Assembly (NCBI GenBank): GCA_022824305.1
Contig: JAJEAD010000002.1
Span: 1-64,000, forward strand
Direction: 5' to 3'
DNA length: 64,000 bases
Source: Gammaproteobacteria bacterium
GTDB taxonomy: Bacteria; Pseudomonadota; Gammaproteobacteria; HK1
This document shows, in pieces, positions 31,221 to 40,614 of this stretch. Each line of letters starts with the position of its first letter. The stretch's first letter is position 1. A model generated the notes under the pieces. The model saw only the letters and a program-made list of their open reading frames with translations, was not told the DNA's origin and ran no database searches. The translations under genes and the position numbers were made by a program.

Positions 31221-32651
31221 TCACCTGCCCCAGCGCGCCCAGTAGGCGCCGAAGAGCTCCTCTTCCGCCGGCTTGTCTTCCGGGATCACCGTGCACAGGT
31301 GGGTAATGTTGAGGAAGTGCCGGTACCCGAGGTTCTCGCTGATGCTGTTGCCCTGCCAGGTCCCGCAGCCCATGCTCAGGGTGAAGTTGAGGCCGCTGTC
31401 GAAGCCGCCGCCGTTGCCGAAGGTGTGGGCGAAGTTCACCAGCACCCGGACCACGTCGAGCGATTCCGCGACCCGGCGCGCCCGGTCGGCGTCGCGGGTA
31501 TGGATTCCGCAGGAGTGTCCCTTGCCCTTCACCTCGAGGATTCCCGCCACCCGCGCGATCGCGTCTTCGAAGTCCCGCGCCCGGTACACCGTCAGCACGA
31601 GCGAGAGCTTCTCGTCGGCAAAGAGTCCGAGCGCGTCCTCCTCCACCATGAAGAAGCGGGCGCCTGCGGCCGCGTTGGCAAGCCCCATCTCGCTCCTCAG
31701 CACCTCGGCATCCTTGGCGATGACCCTCCGGTTGAGACGCCCGTTCACCCACAGGGTCCGCGCGATGGCTTCCTTTTCTTCCGGCCCGGCGAGGTATCCG
31801 CCCGCGCGCCGCAAGGCGGCCATCGCGTCGTCATAGACGTCGTCGAGAATGACGAGAGCGTTTTCCGAGGAGCACGAGGTCGCGTTGTCGAAGGTCTTGG
31901 AGGCGGCGATCTTGGCCGCCGCGTCGTCGAGATCGGCGCTGCTGTCGATGATCACGGGAACGTTGCCGGCCCCTACGCCCACCGCGGGGGTACCGCTCCG
32001 ATAGGCGCCGCGCACGTTGTTCTGCGATCCGGTCACCACGACCAGGTCGCAGGCCTCCATCAGGGCCGAGGTCGCGGCCCGGTCGACCGGAGAGGGGAGA
32101 ACCTGCACGAGGTCCGCCGGCGCGCCTATCCGGCCGAGCTCGCGGCGCATGTAGTCCACGGTGGTCGTGGTGGTGGCGAGCCCCGCCGGCGAAGGCGCCA
32201 CGATGACCGCGTTGCGGCCCTTGACCGCCATCATCGCCTTGTTGACAGGAGTCGCCGACGGATTGGTGGAGGGGGTGAGCGCCGCCACCACGCCGACCGG
32301 TTTCGCATACTTGACGATGCCTCGGTCGGCATCCTCCTCGATGACCCCCACCGAGCGCACCCTCATCAGATCGCGCAGCGTCCCGAAGGTCTTGCGCTGG
32401 TTCTTGATCACCTTGTCCGCGGCATTGCCGAGGCCAGTGTCCTCGACCGCGAGAGCGGCGAGTTGCGTCGCGCGCTCGGGCTTGTACAGCGACCAGGCGA
32501 GCGCGGTCACCGCTTCGTCCACCCGCGCCTGATCGGAATTGTGGAACTCGGCCATCGCGCGGCGCGCACGCTCCACCAGACCCGCGATTCTCTCGCCGGT
32601 ATCGCCACCCCCGGCCGGGTGGTGCTCGTGCTGCGGCAGCGCCTGGTTCAT
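31221..32651 (-). CDS. CoA-acylating aldehyde dehydrogenase (SauS/EutE-like)
   Basis: The 476-residue protein is of the CoA-acylating aldehyde dehydrogenase group (acetaldehyde, succinate-semialdehyde and sulfoacetaldehyde types). The catalytic cysteine is in A-T-S-C-S-S-E-N-A. P-S-T-N-P-S-A-T-P and the downstream G-K-G-H-S-C-G-I-H and N-G-G-G-F-D-S-G segments are typical. It would oxidise an aldehyde to acyl-CoA with NAD(P)+. The CoA-ligase genes that follow could then make ATP. SauS-type sulfoacetaldehyde dehydrogenase is one candidate but the substrate pocket cannot be judged. ATG 32651 has AGGAGCGA upstream; a longer frame exists from 32693. Confidence 0.85.
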   Translation of the reverse strand: MNQALPQHEHHPAGGGDTGERIAGLVERARRAMAEFHNSDQARVDEAVTALAWSLYKPERATQLAALAVEDTGLGNAADKVIKNQRKTFGTLRDLMRVRSVGVIEEDADRGIVKYAKPVGVVAALTPSTNPSATPVNKAMMAVKGRNAVIVAPSPAGLATTTTTVDYMRRELGRIGAPADLVQVLPSPVDRAATSALMEACDLVVVTGSQNNVRGAYRSGTPAVGVGAGNVPVIIDSSADLDDAAAKIAASKTFDNATSCSSENALVILDDVYDDAMAALRRAGGYLAGPEEKEAIARTLWVNGRLNRRVIAKDAEVLRSEMGLANAAAGARFFMVEEDALGLFADEKLSLVLTVYRARDFEDAIARVAGILEVKGKGHSCGIHTRDADRARRVAESLDVVRVLVNFAHTFGNGGGFDSGLNFTLSMGCGTWQGNSISENLGYRHFLNITHLCTVIPEDKPAEEELFGAYWARWGR

Positions 32652-33301
32652 GGCGACTCGCTCCTGCTCCTTTCGGAACACGACTCTAGCCAATCCTGCG
32701 CCTCCAGCGAAGTCCGGGGCCCGGTCGGACCCGCTGCGCGCCGCGGGAGCTCCGCTTTCGCATGCACGCCGCCGACCGGGATTCCTGCTTCCGGAACCTG
32801 TCTTGCCGCAAAGCTCCGCCGGTCTTGGTGAGCTACGGGCGCGAAGATGTCAGTAAGGGCAAGGCGAACGCGCGGCAGGGCGCGCAGGGCGAGCCGGAAA
32901 CAGACGAATTGCCGGGGGCGCGCCAAGGATGGCGCGCCGCAACGCCGTCCATGCCGGCAGACTCGCGTCCGCAGCAGGATATCGGGGAAACATTGCGGCC
33001 GGGTTCCCGGATTCGGGTATGTCCCTTGCGGGCAATGTCCCCGCCGACTGGGGCCATCCTCCGACGCTCGCCGTGCGCGGATGAGTCTCTCTGCTATGGT
33101 GCGCGCCCGGTGACCCTTCGGCGGGCGACCGGGATGAGCCCTTGCCGATCGAAGTAGCGCCGCCGCTCGCGCTCCGATGCGCGCAAGCGGTCACCCGGGG
33201 GCGCCCCTGCCGCCGTTTACGCTCGAGAATCCCGTCCACGCCCCGAACCCCCGTTTCCTGGTCATTCGTCCTCCTCATTCCACGCCCGGCCCACCACGAC
33301 G
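32652..33301. other. 650-base gap between divergent genes, no gene supported
   Basis: The stretch separates the aldehyde dehydrogenase operon (minus) from the MFS gene (plus). Open frames here have no family resemblance. It contains several GC-rich inverted words around ggcgcgcc at about 32915-32940, but no element I can name. Both promoters should lie here. Confidence 0.35.
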
Positions 33302-34507
33302 ATGCTCCGCGCCGCCTCCTCGCCACCGAGGCTCTCCACGCTGGTCCTGCTCACCGCGCTCTCGGTCCTCTCGCTCAACATGTTCCTGCCCTCCCTTTCG
33401 AACATCGCGGAGGAATTTGAAGCCGACTACGCGCTCGTGAACCTCTCCATCGCGGGATACCTGGGGATCATGGCGGTGCTGCAGTTGATCATGGGACCCC
33501 TGTCGGACCGCTACGGGCGAAGGCCGGTGTTGCTCGCGGGAACCGCGCTGTTCGCTCTCGCCTCGCTCGGCTGCGCGCTGGCGGGCAACATCTGGGTCTT
33601 CCTCGCGTTCCGGATCCTGCAGGGCGCCATAGTCGCCGGAAACGCGCTGTCGCGCGCAGTCATCCGGGACATGGTGCCCGCGAGGGAAGCCGCGAGCCTC
33701 ATGGCGCACGTCGCGATGGCGATGGCGGTGGCGCCGATGCTGGGGCCGATGTTCGGCGGCGCGCTCGACGAGATCTTCGGCTGGCGCGCGAGCTTCGTGG
33801 TCTTCACCGGGTTGGGGGTGCTGGTGCTCGGCCTTTGCTGGATCGACCTGGGCGAGACAAACCGGACTCCGTCGGAGACCTTCCTCAAGCAGTTCCACGA
33901 CTACCCCGAGCTTCTGCAATCGCGCCGCTTCTGGGGCTACGCGCTCTGCCTCATGTTCTCCACCGGCGCCTTCTACGCCTTTCTGGGAGGCGCGCCCCTG
34001 GTCGCGAGGACGGAGTTCGGCCTGTCCCCGGCCATGCTGGGCGTCTGCATGGGAACGATCACCGCCGGCTTCATGTTCGGCAACTTCCTCTCCGGCCGCT
34101 ACGCGAGGCGCTATCCGTTGGCGGTGCTCATGGTGGCGGGAGGCGCTCTCGCCTGCACCGGCCTCTCCGCGGGGCTGCTGCTCCTGCTGTCCGGCTTCGT
34201 GCACGTCGCGGTGCTCTTCGGCGCCACGGTGTTCGTGGGCCTCGGCAACGGACTGATCGTGCCGAGCAGCAACGCCGGCGCGATGTCCGTCAATCCCAGG
34301 CTCGCGGGCAGCGCCGCGGGGCTGTCGGGAGCGCTGATGGTGGGCGGCGGGGCCTTGCTCTCGACGGCCACCGGGGCAGTCCTGAGCGAGGTCGACGGCG
34401 CCCACGTGCTGCTCGCGATGATGCTGCTCACCTCGCTGCTGGGATTCCTCGCCGCCCTCCATACCCTGCGACTGGAGAGGTCACCGGCTACTCCGCATCC
34501 AGCGTGA
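33302..34507 (+). CDS. MFS transporter, Bcr/CflA drug-exporter type
   Basis: The 401-residue protein has twelve predicted helices. The MFS motif A between helices 2 and 3 reads G-P-L-S-D-R-Y-G-R-R-P-V, and motif C-like G-P-M-F-G-G follows helix 5. The length and the N-terminal L-N-M-F-L-P-S-L-S-N-I segment match the Bcr/CflA proton antiporters that export drugs or sulfonamides. The start at 33302 gives a normal N-terminus. It ends convergently with the nuclease gene, overlapping it by 20 bases. The substrate is unknown. Confidence 0.85.
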   Translation: MLRAASSPPRLSTLVLLTALSVLSLNMFLPSLSNIAEEFEADYALVNLSIAGYLGIMAVLQLIMGPLSDRYGRRPVLLAGTALFALASLGCALAGNIWVFLAFRILQGAIVAGNALSRAVIRDMVPAREAASLMAHVAMAMAVAPMLGPMFGGALDEIFGWRASFVVFTGLGVLVLGLCWIDLGETNRTPSETFLKQFHDYPELLQSRRFWGYALCLMFSTGAFYAFLGGAPLVARTEFGLSPAMLGVCMGTITAGFMFGNFLSGRYARRYPLAVLMVAGGALACTGLSAGLLLLLSGFVHVAVLFGATVFVGLGNGLIVPSSNAGAMSVNPRLAGSAAGLSGALMVGGGALLSTATGAVLSEVDGAHVLLAMMLLTSLLGFLAALHTLRLERSPATPHPA

Positions 34508-35345
34508 GGTAGGGAGCGATGGCCTCCAGCCTCTTCGGGCCGATGCCCGGGATCTTCAGCAGGTCTTCCACTCTTCGGTAGGGCCGGCCGGCGATGATCT
34601 TCGCGGCGCTGACCGGACCGATGCCCGGAATGCGCTGAAGCTGCGCGTCGGTTGCGCGATTGAGGTCCAGCGGCGCGTCGTCGCGAGACCGGGTGCCCGC
34701 TACCTGCTCCTTGAATGCATCGAGTTCCGCCGCCGCCTTCCGACTGTTCCTGCGCATCTCGACGAGCAGCTCCGGGTTCGTCGCCTCCCAGATGCCGGTG
34801 CGCTTCAGCATCGCAAGCGTGCGCAGGTCATCCAGCTCCTCCAGCACCTGCCGGCTCGAACGGCCGTCCGGAGCCGGTCGGGTCTTGCCGTGCACTCTCG
34901 CCAGCCCCGCCTCGACGAGCAGGTGGCCGAGGTCGCGGCCGTCGTGCGTTTCCACGAACGCGTAGTAGCGCCCGCCCGCCGATCGGCCCGGGGCCCATGC
35001 GTAGCTCGTGTGGACGGAGAAGGGCTCCGCGAGAACGGTCTTCACGTAGTCCGTCGCCCGCTCACCGTAGCGCACCACGTCGTGCGGGTCCTCCAGGCCG
35101 AAGTGGTGCTGCTGGTCGCGGATGCGCTCGAGCTCCGCGGCGCTGCCGAAGTCGGTCTCCGGACAGTCCACGAAGTAGAGGCGCAGGTGCAGCTCGCGGT
35201 CCCCGGCCTTCACTCGAAAGCTGTCGCCGTCGTTCATGTCCGCCTCGATCAGAACCGCGTCCTCCACCGTCTCGAGCTCGGCGGCGCACGGGATCAGGGG
35301 TACGCAGACGAGAATCGAGAGCAGGAAACCTGCGGGACTCTTCAT
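34488..35345 (-). CDS. Secreted staphylococcal-nuclease-like protein with ComEA-type HhH domain
   Basis: The 285-residue protein has an N-terminal signal peptide ending near C-A-A-E. A thermonuclease (SNase) fold follows, with D-G-D-S-F-R-V and L-Y-F-V-D-C-P-E-T near residues 40-65 and the catalytic-type Y-G-E-R-A-T-D near residue 95. The C-terminal ~60 residues are a helix-hairpin-helix pair of ComEA type (L-D-L-N-R-A-T, I-P-G-I-G-P-V-S-A, I-P-G-I-G-P-K-R-L). It probably binds and cleaves DNA outside the cytoplasm, perhaps during DNA uptake or nutrient scavenging. The 3' end overlaps the MFS gene tail to tail. Confidence 0.83.
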   Translation of the reverse strand: MKSPAGFLLSILVCVPLIPCAAELETVEDAVLIEADMNDGDSFRVKAGDRELHLRLYFVDCPETDFGSAAELERIRDQQHHFGLEDPHDVVRYGERATDYVKTVLAEPFSVHTSYAWAPGRSAGGRYYAFVETHDGRDLGHLLVEAGLARVHGKTRPAPDGRSSRQVLEELDDLRTLAMLKRTGIWEATNPELLVEMRRNSRKAAAELDAFKEQVAGTRSRDDAPLDLNRATDAQLQRIPGIGPVSAAKIIAGRPYRRVEDLLKIPGIGPKRLEAIAPYLTLDAE

Positions 35346-35690
35346 GAGTGCATTCGCCTTCGACGGGTGCGCTTCGCATATCTACATCATCGACGTGCCC
35401 GCTTCGACCACGCGAGCAACGCGATGACCCGCGCGCCTCACAGTGGGGGAAGGTCTCGCGGTGGAGGACGTCGTCACCTGCACGGAGGGTGTCTTCGGAC
35501 AGATTGCCGGTATCCGCTACGCCATCGGCAGCGAGCCCTTCGTCGTTCGCGCTTGCTCGCTGTTTCCGGGCGAGGACGACGCGCGCCGCCATGGGAACGC
35601 CGGCCCGCGCGCCGGCAGGCGCTGCTTCCTGACCGCCCCGACCCCGTTGCCGCGGGGCGGCAGCGGCGATGATCGAAGCGGGAGCCGGGA
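35346..35690. other. 345-base gap, no gene supported
   Basis: Open frames here, including a 70-codon plus-strand one, show no family resemblance. Some GC3-rich stretches near 35450-35640 could be a decayed gene. Nothing else is seen. Confidence 0.3.
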
Positions 35691-36476
35691 TCAGAAAGTC
35701 AGGGATACCCGGCCGAGAAGACCGAAGTCGGCGAGGGCTTCGCCGCCCGGCTCGGCGAAGAAGATGCCGGCCGTGGTCCCGGTATTGACCACCTGGCCCG
35801 CCTCCATGCCCTTGCCCTCGCGACGGCGCCGGTTGGCCAGCCAGACCATGACGTTCAGCGGATCTCCGAGAGCGTTGGCGCCACGCCCCTCCCGCACGAG
35901 CTCGCCGTTCACGCTCAGAGTCACCGGAATTGCGGGCCGGTCGATGTCGCGCCAACCCTCGACGGGAGCGCCCAGCACCAGGGGACCGTCGGTGCCGTTG
36001 TCGGCCATGACCCAGGCGATCGGTTTCTCCAGCCAGTCCCGTACATGGCCGTTCACGACCTCGACCGAGGGGTGCATCGACCTGATTGCGTCCGCCACCT
36101 CGTCCGCGGAATAGGGGGCCGCACGCGCGGGGAGATCCGCTCCGAGAGTGAAGGCGACCTCGCTCTCGAGACCGATCGTCAACAAGGAACGGGGTACGAG
36201 ATCCGCCGGACTCGAACAGAGGTTCGACTCGAGAATGTGGGCGTAGTAGGGCTCGTCGGCGCCGAGGTTGCTCTGCATTTCGGGGCTCGTCGCTCCCACC
36301 AGGAAGCCCACGACCCGTTCCCCCGACAGGGCCACTACCCGCTCGGCGACCCGGGCCGCGTCCTCGAGACTGTCGAGTCCCAGCTCCGCCGGAACCTCGT
36401 CGATCGCGTAGTTGCCCTTGCGCGCCGCGTCGAAGAGGCGGGCGGCTCTCTCGAGCTGTCCGGGTGACATCGGCAT
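35691..36476 (-). CDS. 2-keto-4-pentenoate hydratase / fumarylacetoacetate-hydrolase-family protein
   Basis: The 261-residue protein resembles MhpD/HpaH-type hydratases and oxalocrotonate decarboxylases of the FAH superfamily. Support comes from L-E-S-E-V-A-F-T-L-G with its metal-ligand glutamates, E-V-V-N-G-H-V-R-D, and a C-terminal A-L-G-D-P-L-N, then T-G-T-T-A-G-I-F. Such enzymes hydrate enol-keto acids in aromatic meta-cleavage pathways. No other meta-cleavage gene is beside it. The start at ATG 36476 is tentative; ATG 36470 is equally possible. Confidence 0.72.
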   Translation of the reverse strand: MPMSPGQLERAARLFDAARKGNYAIDEVPAELGLDSLEDAARVAERVVALSGERVVGFLVGATSPEMQSNLGADEPYYAHILESNLCSSPADLVPRSLLTIGLESEVAFTLGADLPARAAPYSADEVADAIRSMHPSVEVVNGHVRDWLEKPIAWVMADNGTDGPLVLGAPVEGWRDIDRPAIPVTLSVNGELVREGRGANALGDPLNVMVWLANRRRREGKGMEAGQVVNTGTTAGIFFAEPGGEALADFGLLGRVSLTF

Positions 36477-36483
36477 TGCCGGA

Positions 36484-36612
36484 TCAGACGAGGGCAGCGC
36501 CTGGCCAGATGCCGTAGTGCATCGCCGCGAGCTGCGCGTCGTTCTCCGCCATCGGCTTGCCGTCCCCGCTCGGGTACTCAATCGCAGCCGGTAGTGGGAG
36601 GGTTCGACTCAC
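36484..36612 (-). pseudogene. Uma2-family nuclease N-terminal remnant
   Basis: A 42-codon frame from GTG 36612 contains I-E-Y-P-S-G-D-G-K-P-M-A-E-N-D, the hallmark start of many Uma2-family (PD-(D/E)XK) proteins. It runs into a stop at 36484 before any catalytic part. It looks like a truncated relic. A complete Uma2-like gene is present at 59062-59628. Confidence 0.4.
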
Positions 36613-36894
36613 TGACAGGTCCCTGCTCAGGCCGGGTCGGGGTCAGGCAATCCGACGTCCCTCGGGACAGTACCACAGCGCTGTCCGCATCCGTAGCTGC
36701 ATTCCGGGCCCACAGGATGTGGCCACCGGAGGCTCGGGCCGTGTAGGCCACCGTCTCCAGCCGAGTGGGAAGTCGACCCGACCTGCCATCATCCGGCGGT
36801 GTGCCGGCTCGGCCGCACGGATGCCGCGCGGCAGGCTCGGGCAGGGCAAGGTAAGCTGTAGCTCGTTGACGCAGGCGTACGGGTACTTAAGCCC

Positions 36895-37704
36895 ATGCTC
36901 ACCGACATTGCAGGCATCGTCGACCTCGACCGGTACCCGATCTCCAGTCTCGAGGCTCCCGACGCGGAGGAGCTGGTGCGCGTGGCGCGGGAGCGCCTGG
37001 CCGAGGACGGGGTGTTCACCCTCCCCGGCTTCATCCGTCCCGCCGCCCTGGCGGCCATGCAGCGGGAGGCGGACAGGCTCTGTCCCCATGCCTTCCGGCG
37101 CCTCGATCACCGCAGCGGCTTTCCGCCCGGCATGGGCGAAGTGACCCGGGTGAGCCTGGGGTGCATCGGCTACGACCAGATGGAGCTCGAGTCGCCGATG
37201 GGACGCCTCTTCCGCTGGGAAGGCCTGACGCGTTTTGTCTCCGAAGTGCTCGAGCGCCGGCCCTTCCACCGCAGCGCCGACCCGATCGCATCGTGCATGG
37301 TGACCGACCTCGCGCCCGGCGACGAGCTCGGCTGGCACTTCGACGCCAACGACGGGATCGTCACCCTCATGTTGCGCTCGCCGGGGGCCGGGGGCGCCTT
37401 CGAGTACGCGCCCAACGTGCGCCGGCGCCACGACCTCCGGTCGCTCATCGATGAGGTGCTGGCGGACACTTGCGAGGAAGTCGTCGAGCTCGGCGCGCGC
37501 CCCGGCACGCTCACGCTGTTCAACGGTTTCCAGTCCCTGCACCGGGTAGCGCCGGTCGAGTCGGCCCCCTCGAGGCTGATGCTGATCTTCAGCTACGACT
37601 CCGCTCCCGGACAGGTATTCAGCGACGAAGTCAGGCTGCGCTTCTTCGGCCGCCGCGAGCCCGTCGCGGTGCCGGACGAGGACCGCCCGCTTCCCGTATC
37701 CTGA
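36895..37704 (+). CDS. Fe(II)/2-oxoglutarate-dependent oxygenase
   Basis: The 269-residue protein shows a double-stranded beta-helix oxygenase pattern. The first iron motif is H-F-D-A-N-D near residue 150, the distal His is in S-L-H-R-V-A-P-V, and an arginine follows a few residues later. It resembles small-molecule (halo)hydroxylases of the HalD-like group, which carry similar W-H-F-D and H-R-V segments. The substrate is unknown. The ATG at 36895 gives a full N-terminus; the 280 bases upstream hold its promoter and no supported gene. Confidence 0.75.
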   Translation: MLTDIAGIVDLDRYPISSLEAPDAEELVRVARERLAEDGVFTLPGFIRPAALAAMQREADRLCPHAFRRLDHRSGFPPGMGEVTRVSLGCIGYDQMELESPMGRLFRWEGLTRFVSEVLERRPFHRSADPIASCMVTDLAPGDELGWHFDANDGIVTLMLRSPGAGGAFEYAPNVRRRHDLRSLIDEVLADTCEEVVELGARPGTLTLFNGFQSLHRVAPVESAPSRLMLIFSYDSAPGQVFSDEVRLRFFGRREPVAVPDEDRPLPVS

Positions 37705-37788
37705 GGCGAGTCTCGCGTTCGGGCCGCCTCTACGCCACCGCGCCGGGCCACAGGCCGCATTGATGCGGATCAACCGGCGAAGATCGCT

Positions 37789-38487
37789 TTACTGCCCTCG
37801 CTCTGCGTGCACGAAGATGTAAGGCACGTTTGCGCCGGTAGTCGGTGATCTGTATCCGATGTCCGTATGCATGGACCGGAGCGTCAATCCGTGTGACGTC
37901 AAGAGCGTCTCGACCTCCTGCGTCGAACGGGCCCGCGCATCCAGGCGCCGGTCGCCCCCGCTTCCCGCCGTGTCATCCGACTCATCCGGCGACTGCCGGT
38001 GCTCGAAGGTAAGCAATGCCGAGCCGCCCGTCTTCAGCACTCGATGCGTTCCTCTGATCACTTCATCGCAGGAATCCAGGAACTCGAGGCATCCGCAGGC
38101 CAGCACCACATCGAAGACCCGGGATTCAACCATGGGGACTCCATGGTTCAGGTCGTGGATCAGCACGAGCTCGTACCCTCCCAGGCTTCTGCACTGTTCC
38201 ACCATCTGGCGGGAGAAGTCGCAGCCGAAGAAGCGGGCTTCCATCACCCCGGCTTCCGTGAGACACCTGCCGAGATAGCCGTTGGCGCAGCCCATGTCCA
38301 GAACTGCCAGAGGCGCCTTCTTCCCGTCGCTCCCGTACTTGCTCCTGATCTCGCCGATCAGCCACGCCGGCACTCTGTATTCGGCGCCTCCGACGAAGTC
38401 ATCGTAGTGGTCCGCGATCTCGTCGTATGTATCCCGCGCGTTCATGTACTCGACCGACGGAGTGCTCTCTCTCCCCGCAGCTTTCAT
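37789..38487 (-). CDS. SAM-dependent methyltransferase
   Basis: The 232-residue class I methyltransferase has motif I V-L-D-M-G-C-A-N-G-Y-L near residue 65 and the acidic post-I residue in F-F-G-C-D-F-S. The motif IV region D-V-V-L-A-C-G-C-L-E-F reads like a Methyltransf_11 domain. The target could be a small molecule. A longer frame begins at 38586, but it overlaps the divergent MmgE/PrpD gene; ATG 38487 (M-K-A-A-G) or 38445 (M-N-A-R-D) is more likely. Confidence 0.75.
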   Translation of the reverse strand: MKAAGRESTPSVEYMNARDTYDEIADHYDDFVGGAEYRVPAWLIGEIRSKYGSDGKKAPLAVLDMGCANGYLGRCLTEAGVMEARFFGCDFSRQMVEQCRSLGGYELVLIHDLNHGVPMVESRVFDVVLACGCLEFLDSCDEVIRGTHRVLKTGGSALLTFEHRQSPDESDDTAGSGGDRRLDARARSTQEVETLLTSHGLTLRSMHTDIGYRSPTTGANVPYIFVHAERGQ

Positions 38488-38572
38488 GAGGGCGCCTGGA
38501 TTATCGCTCGAAAGGTAGCGAGCGAAAGACAGAAAGTGTTGAATGGCGCCTGAGACCTCGAGGGGAGTCGAC

Positions 38573-39979
38573 ATGGGCGAAATCACTCGGCAGCTCGCGG
38601 AGTTCGCGAGCAGAATCGACTACGAAACCCTGTCGGGCGCAGTGAGGGAACGCACCAAGGCGCTCGTCTCGGATCACGTGGCCATCGCGTACCGGGCCCG
38701 CCAGGAAGCGGCCATAAGCCCGAGCATCGTTTCCGCACTGGGGCGCCTGGGGCTCGGCGCCGGCGAGGCGAGCGTCATCGGCGATGCACGAACCTATGCT
38801 CCGCCCGCGGCCGCGTTCTTCAACGGCGCCCTTGCGCACTGCCTCGACTTCGACGACACCCACGCCCGCTCCTCGCTCCATCCGAGTGCGCCCATCGTGC
38901 CGGCGGCGCTCGCGGCGGCGGAAATGGTGTCCGCGAACGGACGTGACTGCATCGCCGCCATCACCGCCGGCTACGAAGTCCAGATCCGGCTGAGCCTCGC
39001 GCTGGGCCCCTCCGCACACTACGCGCGCGGCTACCACCCCACCGCCACCTGCGGGGTATTCGGAGCGGCGGCGGCGGCCGGCCGCATCCTGGGACTGGAG
39101 GTCCAGGAGATGGTGCACGCTTACGGGCTCTGCGGCAGTCAGGCCGCGGGCTCCATGCAGTTTCTCGCCGACGGCGCGTGGAACAAGCCCTTCCATGTCG
39201 GATATGCGGCGATGAGTGGGCTCATTGCCGCCAGCCTCGCAAGCGAAGGGTTTCGCGGCGCGGCGGACGCGATTGAAGGCGATGCCGGTTTCCTCGCGTC
39301 GTACGCGCCGGACCCGAGCCCCGACGAGGCGGTGCGCAATCTCGGAATCGACTGGGAGACCCTCGATATCGCGGTGAAGCCCTACCCGTCCTGCCGCTAC
39401 GGGCACGCCGCGATGGACGCGCTGATCGCGCTTCGTGCCGATCACGGAATCGATGACGATGCGGTCGAGTCGGTGCGCGTCGGCCTGCCGCAGACGGGCT
39501 GGCGGCTCATCGGCAATCCCGAACCCGAGAAGCAGAACCCGCAGAACTACGTCGACGGACAGTTCTCGATGCCCTTCGTCGCCGCCGTGGCCCTGCGCGA
39601 AGGAGGCATGAGCTGGGACAGCTACGCCGCCCATCTCGACGACCCTCGCACGCGGTCGCTGTGCCGGCGGGTCAGCTCGGAGGTGGATCCCGAAGTGGAG
39701 ACTCACTTCCCCGCCCACATGGCGGGATCGGCGCGGGTGCGCACTCGCGACGGGGAGGAGTTCGAGAAGCTGGTGGTGATTGCGAAGGGCGAGCCGGAGA
39801 ACTTCCCCGCGACGGCAGAACTGCGCGCGAAGTTCGACGGACTGTTCGGCGACTACATGCCAGGCGAACATCGCGTTGCGTTGGCCGAAGCACTCGATGG
39901 CTTCGAGGCAGCGGAGCGCGTGGCCGCAATCCTGCACCTCGGGCGAGCGCACGAACACCGGCTCCGCGCCAGCGCCTGA
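38573..39979 (+). CDS. MmgE/PrpD-family protein
   Basis: The 468-residue protein belongs to the MmgE/PrpD family, which includes 2-methylcitrate dehydratase and cis-aconitate decarboxylase. Typical segments are H-C-L-D-F-D-D-T-H near residue 95, G-Y-H-P-T-A-T-C-G-V-F near 150, and K-P-Y-P-S-C-R-Y-G-H-A-A-M-D near 275. It is followed by MaoC and acyl-CoA dehydrogenase genes, so a role in dehydrating or isomerising a branched organic acid is plausible. The ATG at 38573 has GAGGGGAG upstream. Confidence 0.85.
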   Translation: MGEITRQLAEFASRIDYETLSGAVRERTKALVSDHVAIAYRARQEAAISPSIVSALGRLGLGAGEASVIGDARTYAPPAAAFFNGALAHCLDFDDTHARSSLHPSAPIVPAALAAAEMVSANGRDCIAAITAGYEVQIRLSLALGPSAHYARGYHPTATCGVFGAAAAAGRILGLEVQEMVHAYGLCGSQAAGSMQFLADGAWNKPFHVGYAAMSGLIAASLASEGFRGAADAIEGDAGFLASYAPDPSPDEAVRNLGIDWETLDIAVKPYPSCRYGHAAMDALIALRADHGIDDDAVESVRVGLPQTGWRLIGNPEPEKQNPQNYVDGQFSMPFVAAVALREGGMSWDSYAAHLDDPRTRSLCRRVSSEVDPEVETHFPAHMAGSARVRTRDGEEFEKLVVIAKGEPENFPATAELRAKFDGLFGDYMPGEHRVALAEALDGFEAAERVAAILHLGRAHEHRLRASA

Positions 39980-40095
39980 TCGCCCGCGCGCGAATCTGCT
40001 CGACACTAAAGCATGACTGACTCAGTCGCTTTCGCGCTTCCGTGCGGGCGCGAGATTCTGTCCCCGTGCCCCGAACCAATGAGGAGTCGATGCCG

Positions 40096-40614
40096 ATGAG
40101 CGTGATCCCAAAGGAGGTCGGACCGCGGCGCTACCGGGAGTCCTTCGGCCGCTACTTCGAGGACTTCGACGCCGGTGACGTGTACGAGCATCGCCCCGGA
40201 CGCACCATCGGAGAGTCGGACAACACCTGGTTCACGCTGCTCACCATGAACCAGCACCCGCTGCACTTCGACGAAGCCTACGCCGCGCACAGCGAGTTCA
40301 AGCGCCCGCTCGTCAACTCCTGCCTGACGCTTTCTCTCGTGGCCGGCATGAGCGTGAGCGACCTGAGCCAGAAGGTCATCGCCAACCTCGGCTGGGACAA
40401 GATCCGCCTCACCGCGCCGGTCTTCGTCGGCGATACGCTGTACGCGGAGTCCGAAGTCCTTTCCAAGCGGGAATCGAAGTCACGCCCCACCCAGGGCATC
40501 GTTTCCGCCCGCACCGTGGGCAAGAAAGCCGACGGCACCGTCGTCATCACGTACGAGCGCACCTTCCTGGTGCCGAAACGCGGTCACGCGGTGGATGACC
40601 TCGCCGACTACTGA
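40096..40614 (+). CDS. MaoC-family enoyl-CoA hydratase/dehydratase
   Basis: The ~172-residue hot-dog-fold protein of the MaoC group resembles mesaconyl-/itaconyl-CoA hydratases. Segments include the catalytic-type M-N-Q-H-P-L-H-F-D (Asp/His pair) near residue 55 and R-P-L-V-N-S-C-L-T near residue 75. Such enzymes hydrate an enoyl-CoA. With the flanking MmgE/PrpD and acyl-CoA dehydrogenase genes it suggests a pathway for short branched acyl-CoAs. ATG 40096 sits nine bases after GAGGAG; ATG 40090 is too close to that site. Confidence 0.8.
   Translation: MSVIPKEVGPRRYRESFGRYFEDFDAGDVYEHRPGRTIGESDNTWFTLLTMNQHPLHFDEAYAAHSEFKRPLVNSCLTLSLVAGMSVSDLSQKVIANLGWDKIRLTAPVFVGDTLYAESEVLSKRESKSRPTQGIVSARTVGKKADGTVVITYERTFLVPKRGHAVDDLADY

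Noticed and set aside
30318-32831. Plus-strand 837-codon frame opposite the CoA-ligase operon
   Set aside because: It is antisense to three recognised genes and shows no domain.
35443-36114. Plus-strand 223-codon frame
   Set aside because: Most of it is antisense to the FAH-family gene; the non-overlapping part has no recognisable similarity.
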